Origin: Paractinoplanes atraurantiacus
GTDB taxonomy: Bacteria > Actinomycetota > Actinomycetes > Mycobacteriales > Micromonosporaceae
NCBI RefSeq assembly: GCF_900215205.1
Contig: NZ_OBDY01000016.1
Location: 134,085 to 198,084, forward strand
Direction of reading: 5' to 3'
Length of the DNA stretch: 64,000 nucleotides
The translations under genes were made by a program, and so were the position numbers. The notes under the pieces were generated by a model. The model saw only the letters and a program-made list of their open reading frames with translations, did no database searches and had not been told where the DNA came from. Each line of letters starts with the position of its first letter. The stretch's first letter is position 1. Of the stretch, positions 33,518-43,955 are shown in pieces.

Positions 33518-34654
33518 GTGACGCGATCGATCTGGGTGTGGCTGCGGATCCTGGGAGGGGCCGGGATCCTCGGCTTCCTCCTGTGGCGGCTCGGCACCGG
33601 CGCCTTCCTCGACGGCCTGCGGGTGATCGACGGCCCGCTGCTCGCGCTGGCGTTCGGCATCGGCGTGGTGACGACGGTCTTCAGCGCCTGGCGCTGGTGC
33701 CTGGTGGCGCGCGGCCTGGGCCTGCGGCTCTCGCTGGGCGGCGCGATCGCCGATTACTACAAGGCCCTCTTCCTGAACGCGGCCCTGCCCGGCGGCGTCC
33801 TCGGCGACGTCGACCGGGCGGTCACCCACGGCCGCGACGAGGGTGACGTCGCCAAGAGCGTGCGGGCCGTGGTCCTGGAGCGCACGGCCGGCCAGCTGGT
33901 CCTGATCGGCGTGGGCGTCACGGTGCTGCTCACGGTGCCGTCGCCTGTTCTGACGGCACTGTCCCGGCACGGCGCCACCGTCGCGGTCGTCGTGGCCGCG
34001 CTGGCCGCCGCCGCCGTGATCCTGCTGCTCGCCGTCCGCAAGCTGCGCCAGGGCGGTTCGCGGGTCGCCTCCGCCGTGCGCACCGGCGCGGCCGAGATCC
34101 GCACCGGCCTGCTGTCGCGCCGCAACTGGCCCGGCGTCACGCTGGCCTCGACCGTCGTGCTCGTCGGCCACCTGGCCACCTTCGTGGTGGCGGCCCGAGC
34201 CGCCGGCTCAACCGCCTCCCTGCTGCGCCTGGCTCCCTTGATGCTGCTGGCCCTGCTGGCCATGTCGCTGCCCCTGAACATCGGCGGCTGGGGCCCTCGC
34301 GAGGCCGTGACCGCCTGGGCCTTCGGCGCCGCCGGTCTCAGCGCCACCCAGGGCCTGACCACGGCCGTCGTCTACGGCGTCTTCGCCTTCGTGGCCGCCC
34401 TGCCCGGCGCCGCCGTGCTCCTGGTGCGCGCCACCGCCGGCCTGCGCACCTCGCTCGCCCTGCGCCGCGCCGTTCCCGTCTCCCCGGCGCCCGCGCTGCC
34501 GGTACCCGTCTCAGCCATTCCGGTCTCGCCGGCGCCCGTCGTGCCGGTGCTGGTACCGGCATCCGCGACCGTGCCGGTCTCCGTGGCCCGTCTCGCCGCC
34601 CCGATCGCGCCGGAGATGCTGCTCGGGCGCGAGCTGGCGCGCACCGGCGCCTGA
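33518..34654 (+). CDS. Flippase-like LPG-synthase-TM domain protein
   Basis: 378 residues from GTG 33518. Lysylphosphatidylglycerol-synthase TM/flippase-like (UPF0104) domain with about eight TM helices. Typical blocks are FSAWRWCLVARGLGLRLSLG, FLNAALPGGVLGDVDRAV, VVLERTAGQLVLIGVGV and LPLNIGGWGPREAVTAWAFG. The last about 60 residues are a Pro/Val/Ala repeat-like tail. Relatives flip lipid-linked sugars or transfer groups onto lipids. The locus context with a phosphatidyltransferase and GT4 suggests handling of a lipid- or membrane-linked product. Confidence 0.85.
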   Translation: MTRSIWVWLRILGGAGILGFLLWRLGTGAFLDGLRVIDGPLLALAFGIGVVTTVFSAWRWCLVARGLGLRLSLGGAIADYYKALFLNAALPGGVLGDVDRAVTHGRDEGDVAKSVRAVVLERTAGQLVLIGVGVTVLLTVPSPVLTALSRHGATVAVVVAALAAAAVILLLAVRKLRQGGSRVASAVRTGAAEIRTGLLSRRNWPGVTLASTVVLVGHLATFVVAARAAGSTASLLRLAPLMLLALLAMSLPLNIGGWGPREAVTAWAFGAAGLSATQGLTTAVVYGVFAFVAALPGAAVLLVRATAGLRTSLALRRAVPVSPAPALPVPVSAIPVSPAPVVPVLVPASATVPVSVARLAAPIAPEMLLGRELARTGA

Positions 34655-34683
34655 GGCGGCCCTCGTTGGCTTGGCTCTTACGC

Positions 34684-34711
34684 CGCGGCCCGTGGCCCCA
34701 CCAGGGCCGCG
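34684..34711. terminator. Bidirectional terminator between convergent genes
   Basis: CGCGGCCC (34684-34691) and GGGCCGCG (34704-34711) form an 8-base-pair stem with a 12-base loop between the flippase-like gene and the convergent reductase gene. No T-run, as is common in high-GC actinobacteria. Confidence 0.55.
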
Positions 34712-34731
34712 GGCCTTCCCCCGCGACCTGG

Positions 34732-35424
34732 TCAGGCCGGCTGGAAGCGGTCGGACAAGGCGTAGCGCAGCAGCACTACGTCACCGATCTGGCGGACCTC
34801 CGCCAGCGTGGCGCGGCGCCCCGGGCCCCAGGGGAAGTCGCCGTCGGTGACGAACCGGGGCGCCCTCGAGTCGCCCACGAAGAACGGGGCGACCACCAGC
34901 TGGAGCTCGTCGGCCAGGCCCGCGGTGAGGAACTGGGTGTGCATCCGCCCGCCGCCCTCAACCATCAGCCGCCGCACCCCGCGGACGGTCAGGTCGGCCG
35001 TCACCAGGTGCAGGTCGACCGGCTCGCCGCCGTCGACGACGGTGGCGACGTCGCCGAGCTTGGCCTGGGCCGATTCGACCGAAGGCGAAGCACAATAGAC
35101 GATTTTGTCCACTTCGCCCGCGGTGAAGAACTGGGCGCCGGGATCGATGGCGCAGCTGCCCGTCACCGTGACCTTGATCGGGTTCGGTGTCTCGCCCCGG
35201 GCGACCCGGGCCGCCCGGCGCTCGGCCGAGCGGACCAGCAGGCGCGGATCGTCCTGCCGGATCGTCGCGGCCCCGACGAGGATCGCGTCACAACCGGCAC
35301 GAACCTCATCGACCCGGTCGAAATCGGCCTCGTTGGACAGCAGGAGCCGCTCCTGCGCCGCGTCATCGAGGTAGCCGTCGATGGACATGCCGCAGCTCAG
35401 CAACGTGTAAGGACGCTCAACCAC
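34732..35424 (-). CDS. RibD C-terminal-type pyrimidine reductase (DHFR-fold)
   Basis: 230 residues, stand-alone reductase domain of the RibD/dihydrofolate reductase-like family. GTG 35424 has GGGAGG 8 bases before it. Motifs: SCGMSIDGYLDD, GCDAILVGAATIRQDDPRLL, KVTVTGSCAIDP, RRLMVEGGGRMHTQFL and VVAPFFVGDSRAPRF. In riboflavin synthesis it reduces the ribosyl side chain of the GTP cyclohydrolase II product using NADPH. The deaminase domain of bifunctional RibD is absent. Divergent from the GTP cyclohydrolase II gene, so the pair supplies the first two steps of a GTP-derived pathway. Confidence 0.88.
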   Translation of the reverse strand: MVERPYTLLSCGMSIDGYLDDAAQERLLLSNEADFDRVDEVRAGCDAILVGAATIRQDDPRLLVRSAERRAARVARGETPNPIKVTVTGSCAIDPGAQFFTAGEVDKIVYCASPSVESAQAKLGDVATVVDGGEPVDLHLVTADLTVRGVRRLMVEGGGRMHTQFLTAGLADELQLVVAPFFVGDSRAPRFVTDGDFPWGPGRRATLAEVRQIGDVVLLRYALSDRFQPA

Positions 35425-35482
35425 CGATGACGCCTCCCGTCGAGCGACCATCGTCACCCTGGCCGAACAGTTGCGTCCAAGA

Positions 35483-35500
35483 TAATCCGGGACACGATTA
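35483..35500. promoter_or_regulatory. Inverted repeat in divergent ribA-type promoter region
   Basis: TAATC (35483-35487) and GATTA (35496-35500) mirror each other across 8 bases in the 157-base intergenic region between the divergent reductase and GTP cyclohydrolase II genes. It is AT-rich for this DNA. Candidate operator for joint control; evidence is only its symmetry and position. Confidence 0.35.
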
Positions 35501-35581
35501 CTGGCACGTTCGCAATCTGTTGCGGTGCGGTGACTCCGGCGGCGGGTATAGCGATCAACGGGGAACCAACGAGGAGGACCG

Positions 35582-36223
35582 ATGATAGAAGCCACCGTGC
35601 GGCAGCAGGTGACCGTTCCGCTGCGATTCGGAGACGGGTACGCGACGCCGGCCCGGGTGATGACCTTCGACGGCCTCGTCGACGGCAAGGAGCACCTGGC
35701 CCTCGGGCTCGGTGACTGGCAGCGGGCCCTGAAGAAGTCCGCCGCCGGCGGGCGCGCCCCGCTGGTGCGCCCGCACAGCGAGTGCCTGACCGGTGACGTC
35801 TTCGGCAGCCAGCGCTGCGACTGCGGCCCGCAGTTGCGCGAGGCCGTGGAGCGGATCGCCGAGCAGGGCGGCCTCCTGCTCTACCTGCGCCAGGAGGGCC
35901 GCGGCATCGGCCTGTACGCCAAGCTGGACGCCTACGCGCTGCAGGACGCCGGCCTGGACACGTACGAGGCGAACGTCGCTCTGGGCCGGGGTGAGGACGA
36001 GCGCGACTACGCGCCGGCCGCGCAGATGCTGCTGGCGCTCGGCGCCGACCGGATCCGGCTGCTGAGCAACAATCCCGACAAAGCCCTGCAACTCGAGAAG
36101 AGCGGGATCGACGTGACGCAGCGGATCCCGACCGGGGTCCACATGTCTCCGACAAACGTGCGCTATCTGGCCACCAAGGCCTCGCACACGGCTCACACGA
36201 TCGAGCTACCCCTGGCCGAGTAA
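35582..36223 (+). CDS. GTP cyclohydrolase II (RibA-type)
   Basis: 213 residues, single-domain GTP cyclohydrolase II, which opens the imidazole ring of GTP, releasing formate and pyrophosphate. Zinc ligands are Cys68, Cys79 and Cys81 (HSECLTGD, RCDCG). The active-site YLRQEGRGIGL lies at 101-111. Tyr118 (KLDAYALQDAG) matches Tyr105 of E. coli RibA, a residue used for deformylation. ATG 35582 follows GAGGAGGACC. No RibB fusion and no lumazine synthase nearby, so this is probably a pathway-specific paralogue rather than the housekeeping riboflavin enzyme; inference. Confidence 0.92.
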   Translation: MIEATVRQQVTVPLRFGDGYATPARVMTFDGLVDGKEHLALGLGDWQRALKKSAAGGRAPLVRPHSECLTGDVFGSQRCDCGPQLREAVERIAEQGGLLLYLRQEGRGIGLYAKLDAYALQDAGLDTYEANVALGRGEDERDYAPAAQMLLALGADRIRLLSNNPDKALQLEKSGIDVTQRIPTGVHMSPTNVRYLATKASHTAHTIELPLAE

Positions 36224-36226
36224 CTG

Positions 36227-38152
36227 ATGCCCGGGGTCATCCGGCACCATATGGGGATGGCGGACGACCCCGAGCTCACCCTGACCGCGGTCGACCAGGT
36301 GCCGTTCATCCTGGCCGTTTGCGAAGGCCCCGAGCTTCGGGTGCTCCTGTTGAGCGGGGCCACGCGTGCCGTCCTGCCCGGCCGCGACTACCTCGGCCGG
36401 CCGATCCGCGAGGTGATCAGCGATCTGGTCGGTCAGCAGATCGTCGACGCGTACTACGAGGTCTACCGCACCGGCAAGCCGTTCGACGGCAGCGAGTGGC
36501 GGGTCCACCTGGACATGCCGGACGGATCGGTACACGAGATGTTCGCCGACTTCACGATCACACCCTGGACCGTGGACGGCGAACGCCGCGGCGTGATCGG
36601 CATCGGCACCGACGTCACCGAGGCCGTGTACAAGCGGCAGGCCGCGGCGGCCGACACCGAGCGCCTGCGCCGTCGCTACGAGGAGAGCCGCGAGGTCATC
36701 ACGGCGCTCCAGCGGGAACTGCTTCCGGCCGGGCTTCCCGTGCTGCCCGGCGCCCAGGTCGCCGCGAGTTATCTGCTGGCCGAGACCGACACGGCGGCCG
36801 GAGGCGACTGGTTCGACGCGATCGTGCAGCCCGACGGCCGCCTGGCCCTGATCGTCGGCGACGTCGTCGGTCACGGCGTGGCCGCCTCCGGTGTGATGGG
36901 CCAGCTCCGCGCGGTCCTGCAGGACCGTCTCTACTCCGGCGCCTCGGTGACCGAGGCCGTCGGCGCCGTGGATCGTTTCGCCGCCCGCGTGCCCGCGGCC
37001 CACGCGGCGACGGTCGCCCTGGTCGTGCTCGACACCGTCTCGGGTGCGGCCGAGTACTGCACGGCGGGCCATCCGGCGCCGTTGGTCGTCGACGGCGCGG
37101 GAGGCACGCGTTATCTGCCCCTCACCGGGGGCGCCCCCTTGGGCACGGGCGGATCCTTCTCCGTCGGGCAGGCCCGGTTGCAGGACGGGGACCTGCTGCT
37201 TCTCTACAGCGACGGCATCCTCGAGCGGCCGGGCCGCGACCACACGTCGAGCGCCGCCGAGTTGGCGCATTTCGCCGCGGACAGCGCCGCCGGGCGGGCG
37301 CTGCGCGATCCGGAGGCCACCCCGGCCGAACGGGTGTGCACGCAGACCGTCGAGCTGTTGGTGCGCGCGACGGGCCACGGCGATGACATCACGCTGCTCG
37401 CTGTGCAGCGCGTGACCCCCGTACAAAATCTGGTCCTTGATCTGCCGGCCGAGCCGGCCGTTCTGCGTGGTGCGCGCCATGAGCTGGGTGCGTGGCTGAC
37501 GAAGGCCGGGGCCACCGATCAGGATGTCTTCGTGCTGCAGCACGCTCTCGGGGAGTTGATGACCAACGCGGTGGAGCACGCGGCCGCCGCCGAGGGTTCG
37601 ACGGTGACGGTGACCGTCTCGCTGACGGCCTCGGGCGCGGTCGAGGCGGTCGTGACCGATCGGGGGAAATGGCGCGAACCATCGCGCCAGGAGAATCGCG
37701 GGCGGGGACTGGCTCTGACCTCCCAGCTGGTCGAGAGCCTGACAGTGACGCACGACACGGACGGCACGGTCGCGCGGATCCGGCAGCCGTTGACACGGCC
37801 GGCCCGGCTGCTGGACATGCGCGATCCTCCGGCGCCGCCGTCGGCGCCGGCCGCTGTCGAGTTCCGCATCGTCGAGCAGGAGGGTGATGACGAGGCACAC
37901 GTACGGGTGGAAGGACCGCTGGACGCGCAGACGGCGTCGCTCGCCCGGCGCGAGCTGTTGCGGCGGAGCCGGGGTGGAACTGTGCCTCTCACTGTGGAGT
38001 TGTCAACGGTGACGCATTTGTCCAGCGCCGGGGTCTCCGCGCTGCACCACGTCGCGGCTCAGCACACGGCTCAGGGAGCGCCGCTGAGTCTCGTCGCGTC
38101 GCCGGGATCGCCGGCGCAGACGATTCTGGCACTCGTCGCGCTGCATCCCTGA
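36227..38152 (+). CDS. PAS-PP2C (SpoIIE)-HATPase-STAS regulatory protein
   Basis: About 641 residues from ATG 36227; ATG 36257 (MADDPELTLT) is an alternative. Four modules: a PAS domain (about 20-130; VIGIGTDVTEAVYKRQ), a SpoIIE/PP2C phosphatase (about 160-390; GGDWFDAIVQPDGRLALIVG, VGHGVAASGVMG, LLLYSDGILER, HGDDITLLAV), an anti-sigma-type histidine-kinase ATPase (about 400-520; LGELMTNAVEHAAAAE, VVTDRGKW, GRGLALTSQLVESL) and a C-terminal STAS domain (about 545-641; VELSTVTHLSSAGVSAL). This carries anti-anti-sigma phosphatase, kinase and STAS parts on one chain, so it likely controls a sigma factor or similar switch. Starts 4 bases after the GTP cyclohydrolase stop. Confidence 0.9.
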   Translation: MPGVIRHHMGMADDPELTLTAVDQVPFILAVCEGPELRVLLLSGATRAVLPGRDYLGRPIREVISDLVGQQIVDAYYEVYRTGKPFDGSEWRVHLDMPDGSVHEMFADFTITPWTVDGERRGVIGIGTDVTEAVYKRQAAAADTERLRRRYEESREVITALQRELLPAGLPVLPGAQVAASYLLAETDTAAGGDWFDAIVQPDGRLALIVGDVVGHGVAASGVMGQLRAVLQDRLYSGASVTEAVGAVDRFAARVPAAHAATVALVVLDTVSGAAEYCTAGHPAPLVVDGAGGTRYLPLTGGAPLGTGGSFSVGQARLQDGDLLLLYSDGILERPGRDHTSSAAELAHFAADSAAGRALRDPEATPAERVCTQTVELLVRATGHGDDITLLAVQRVTPVQNLVLDLPAEPAVLRGARHELGAWLTKAGATDQDVFVLQHALGELMTNAVEHAAAAEGSTVTVTVSLTASGAVEAVVTDRGKWREPSRQENRGRGLALTSQLVESLTVTHDTDGTVARIRQPLTRPARLLDMRDPPAPPSAPAAVEFRIVEQEGDDEAHVRVEGPLDAQTASLARRELLRRSRGGTVPLTVELSTVTHLSSAGVSALHHVAAQHTAQGAPLSLVASPGSPAQTILALVALHP

Positions 38153-38153
38153 G

Positions 38154-38179
38154 TTATCCACAGAGCCGAGTTATCCACA
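38154..38179 (+). promoter_or_regulatory. Two DnaA boxes upstream of recQ
   Basis: TTATCCACA, the consensus DnaA box, occurs exactly at 38154-38162 and 38171-38179, 17 bases start to start, within a duplicated GAGTTATCCACAG. They lie directly after the regulator stop and 43 bases before recQ. Two boxes are too few for an origin, so regulation or DnaA titration is more likely. Confidence 0.7.
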
Positions 38180-38209
38180 GGGTCCGAGCAGATTGTCGGT
38201 CCACCTCTC

Positions 38210-38215
38210 TAATAT
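38210..38215 (+). promoter_or_regulatory. -10-like box of a leaderless recQ transcript
   Basis: TAATAT lies 6 bases before the recQ GTG, so the transcript could begin at the start codon. No recognisable ribosome binding site precedes GTG. The -35 region 17-18 bases upstream is weak. Confidence 0.45.
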
Positions 38216-38221
38216 CGCTTC

Positions 38222-40411
38222 GTGACTTCGCCACCGACTCCCGCCTACGACGTCCTCAACCGCGTCTTCGGCTACCTCGACTTCCGTGGGCAGCAACGCG
38301 AGATCATCGAGCATGTCGTCGACGGCGGCGACGCGCTGGTGCTCATGCCCACCGGCGGCGGCAAGTCGCTGTGCTACCAGATTCCGGCGCTGGTCCGCCC
38401 GGGCACGGGCGTGGTGATCTCACCGCTCATCGCCCTCATGCAGGACCAGGTCGACGCGCTGCGCACCCTGGGCGTGCGGGCCGGCTTCCTCAACTCCGCG
38501 CAGGACTACGACGAGCGCCGCCTGGTCGAGGCCGAGTTCGTCAATGGCGAGCTCGACCTTCTCTATGTCGCGCCCGAGGGCCTGGGCGTCGCGGCGACCC
38601 AGCGGCTGCTCGACCGGGGCAAGATCTCCCTGTTCGCGATCGACGAGGCGCACTGCGTCTCGCAGTGGGGCCACGACTTCCGCCCCGACTACCTCGGCCT
38701 GTCGATGCTGCACGAGCGCTGGCCGGACGTGCCGCGCATCGCGCTGACCGCGACGGCGACCAGCGCCACCCGCGAGGAAATCGCCACCCGTCTGCGCCTC
38801 GACGACGCCCGCCACTTCACGGCGAGCTTCGACCGGCCCAACATCCAATACCGGATCGTGCCCAAGAACGAGCCGCGCAAGCAGCTGCTCGACCTGCTGC
38901 GCACGGAGCATCCGGGCGATTCCGGCATCATCTACTGCCTCTCGCGCGCCTCGGTGGAAAAGGTCGCCGAGTTCCTCAACCAGAACGGCATCACCGCGCT
39001 GCCCTATCACGCGGGCCTCGACAACCGCGTCCGCGCGGCCAACCAGTCCCGCTTCCTGCGCGAGGACGGGCTGGTCATGGTGGCGACGATCGCTTTCGGC
39101 ATGGGCATCGACAAGCCGGATGTACGCTTCGTCGCCCACCTCGATCTGCCGAAATCCGTGGAGGGCTACTACCAGGAGACGGGCCGGGCGGGCCGCGACG
39201 GCCAGCCGTCGACCGCCTGGCTGGCGTACGGGCTCCAGGACGTGGTCCAGCAGCGCAAGATGATCGAGAGTTCGGACGGCGACGTCAATTTCCGCCGCAA
39301 CGCCTCGAAACACCTCGACGCCATGCTCGCGCTCTGCGAGACGGTGTCGTGCCGGCGGTCCGAGCTGCTGGCCTATTTCGGTCAGGACCAGTCGGGCGAC
39401 AACTGCGGCAACTGCGACACGTGCCTGGCCCCGCCGGAGTCTTGGGACGCCACGGTGGCCGCGCAGAAACTGCTGTCCACGGTGCTGCGGCTCCAGCGCG
39501 AGCGGGGACAGAAATTCGGCGCCGGCCAGTCCATCGACATCCTGGTCGGCAAGCAGACCGACAAGATCAAGCAGTTCCGGCACGACCAGCTGTCGGTCTT
39601 CGGCATCGGCACCGAGCTGCGCGAAACCGAGTGGCGCGGCGTCGTGCGTAAGCTTCTGGCCGCGGGGCATCTGGCGGTCGAGGGTGAGTACGGCACGTTG
39701 GTGCTCACCGAGAGCAGCGCGGAAGTGCTCCGCGGTCAGGCCAAGGTCGCGATGCGCCGCGAGGTGGCCCCGGTCAAGACCCGCGCCCCGAAACAGCGTT
39801 CGGCCGCCGCGGCGGCTCCCACGGCCGACCTCTCCCCCGCGGCCACCTCGGTCTTCGAGCGCCTGCGGGCGTGGCGAGGGGCGACGGCCAAGGAACAGGG
39901 CATGCCGGCGTACGTCATCTTCCACGACGCCACGCTGCGCGCGATCGCCGCGCTCAACCCCACGACCTTGTCCGAGCTGGGCACGGTCAGCGGCGTCGGC
40001 CAGAGCAAGCTGGCCAAGTTCGGCCAGCAGGTCCTGGACACCCTCCACGGCGACGGCGCCGCGGCGGATGCCGCCCCGCCGCCGTCTCCCGCCGCCCGCA
40101 TCGCCTCCCGCTTCGGCGACGATCCCCCGCCGTCGCCGTCGCCGTCGCCCGCGGCAGCGCCAGCCGCCACCGCCGCGTCACGCACCGCCACCACCCACCC
40201 CACCGCCGCGTCACGGGCCGCCGCCACCCAGCGCACCGTAGCGCCGGCGGTCGGCAGCAGTTCGGCCCGCCCCGCTCCTGCCGGCGCCGGGTCGCGATTC
40301 GGCGGCGCCCCGCCGGCCCACGCGGACGAGGCCTACCCGTTCGACTTCAGTGAGGAGCCGCCGGACGACTTCGACTACGACTTCGACCCGCCGCCGCCGG
40401 ACGACAACTGA
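38222..40411 (+). CDS. recQ: ATP-dependent DNA helicase RecQ
   Basis: 729 residues, 3'-5' superfamily 2 helicase for recombination and fork repair. Helicase core: FRGQQREIIEHVVDGGDALV, Walker A MPTGGGKSLCYQIP (about 40-53), DEAH box IDEAHCVSQWGHDFRPD (about 140) and VI motif YQETGRAGRDGQPS. Zinc-binding region CETVSCRRSELLAYF with CGNCDTCLAP, then RQC domain and an HRDC domain (about 540-615; AYVIFHDATLRAIAAL). The last about 110 residues are Ala/Pro/Thr-rich with an acidic end, longer than most RecQ tails. GTG start, apparently leaderless, downstream of two DnaA boxes. Confidence 0.93.
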   Translation: MTSPPTPAYDVLNRVFGYLDFRGQQREIIEHVVDGGDALVLMPTGGGKSLCYQIPALVRPGTGVVISPLIALMQDQVDALRTLGVRAGFLNSAQDYDERRLVEAEFVNGELDLLYVAPEGLGVAATQRLLDRGKISLFAIDEAHCVSQWGHDFRPDYLGLSMLHERWPDVPRIALTATATSATREEIATRLRLDDARHFTASFDRPNIQYRIVPKNEPRKQLLDLLRTEHPGDSGIIYCLSRASVEKVAEFLNQNGITALPYHAGLDNRVRAANQSRFLREDGLVMVATIAFGMGIDKPDVRFVAHLDLPKSVEGYYQETGRAGRDGQPSTAWLAYGLQDVVQQRKMIESSDGDVNFRRNASKHLDAMLALCETVSCRRSELLAYFGQDQSGDNCGNCDTCLAPPESWDATVAAQKLLSTVLRLQRERGQKFGAGQSIDILVGKQTDKIKQFRHDQLSVFGIGTELRETEWRGVVRKLLAAGHLAVEGEYGTLVLTESSAEVLRGQAKVAMRREVAPVKTRAPKQRSAAAAAPTADLSPAATSVFERLRAWRGATAKEQGMPAYVIFHDATLRAIAALNPTTLSELGTVSGVGQSKLAKFGQQVLDTLHGDGAAADAAPPPSPAARIASRFGDDPPPSPSPSPAAAPAATAASRTATTHPTAASRAAATQRTVAPAVGSSSARPAPAGAGSRFGGAPPAHADEAYPFDFSEEPPDDFDYDFDPPPPDDN

Positions 40412-40453
40412 CGAACTGCAATCCGGCGAGGTGGGGTGACGCTACGCGGCGCT

Positions 40454-40550
40454 GCCAGGCGGTGGGCGGGGCGGGGCCGGGCCAGGCGGTGGGCGGGGCG
40501 GGGCCGGGCCAGGCCGGGCCGGCCGGGCCAGGCCGGGCCAGGCCGGTGGC
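40454..40550. repeat. G-rich tandem repeat downstream of recQ
   Basis: A 27-base unit, beginning GCCAGGCGGTGGGCGGGG, occurs twice from 40454 to 40507, followed by several GGGCCAGGCC-like shorter copies to about 40550. Many G-runs on the plus strand could fold as quadruplex. Lies between the convergent recQ and VOC genes, no coding. Confidence 0.7.
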
Positions 40551-40553
40551 GGG

Positions 40554-40961
40554 CTACTGGGCGGTGACGTTGACCATCCAGTGGATGCCGTATCTGTCTT
40601 TGAGCTGGCCGAACGTGTCGCCCCACATCTGCTTCTCGAAGGGGACCTCGATGTCGGCGCCGTCGGCCAGTTTGGACCAGATGGCCTCCAGGCCCTCGCC
40701 GGTGTCGCCGGACAGGCTGCACACGATGTTGTTGCCCGGTGTGGTGGTGCTGCCGGGCGGGGCGTCGGCGCCCATGATGGTGTAGCCCTGCGGGGTCTCC
40801 AAGCGGCCGTGCATGATGCGGTCGGCCGTCGCCGGGTCGGGGGCGCCGAACTCGCCGTAGGTGTTCATGGTCAGGTCGCCGCCGAAGACCGACCTGTAGT
40901 AGTCGAGTGCCTCTCGGGCCGTGCCGTCGAAGCTGAGGTAGGGGTTGAGCCGGGATGCCAT
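40554..40961 (-). CDS. VOC-family (PhnB-like) protein
   Basis: 135 residues. Vicinal-oxygen-chelate fold with PhnB-like pattern: LNPYLSFDGTAREALDYYRS, VFGGDLTMNTYGEFG, MHGRLETPQGYTIMGADAPP and DRYGIHWMVNVTAQ. Metal ligands of active glyoxalases are not clearly complete, as usual in PhnB-like proteins, which have poorly known roles. ATG 40961 has AAAGGAG. Starts about 100 bases after the ppdK stop on the same strand. Confidence 0.85.
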   Translation of the reverse strand: MASRLNPYLSFDGTAREALDYYRSVFGGDLTMNTYGEFGAPDPATADRIMHGRLETPQGYTIMGADAPPGSTTTPGNNIVCSLSGDTGEGLEAIWSKLADGADIEVPFEKQMWGDTFGQLKDRYGIHWMVNVTAQ

Positions 40962-41062
40962 CGCGGACTCCTTTGGCTGTGAAGGCCTGTCCCGGCTGAC
41001 GCTAGACCCCACCCCCGACAAAATTCAGTCGTAAGGGTGAGGTCTACCCGGTCGTGCGAGGG

Positions 41063-43765
<2,703 letters not shown>

Positions 43766-43955
43766 GGCCAGTCACCTCCGGTTTCGATTCCGCGGCCGAA
43801 CTGGTTTCTGCCCCGAGATTCTTAAGGCTATGCAGAGATCCGCCTAATAGTTAACTGTCCCGTGGGGTTTTCCACAGACCACCATCACCTCCTGTTCGGT
43901 AAGCGCTTTCTCCGCGCAGTTCCGCGCAGCGACCACGGCGAGTAGCCTGGCCACG

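Noticed and set aside
35582..36223. Part of a housekeeping riboflavin operon
   Set aside because: No ribE, ribH or ribB nearby and the reductase lacks a deaminase domain; a specialised locus is more likely, though not proven.
38154..38179. Chromosomal replication origin
   Set aside because: Only two DnaA boxes and no dnaA/dnaN or AT-rich unwinding region.
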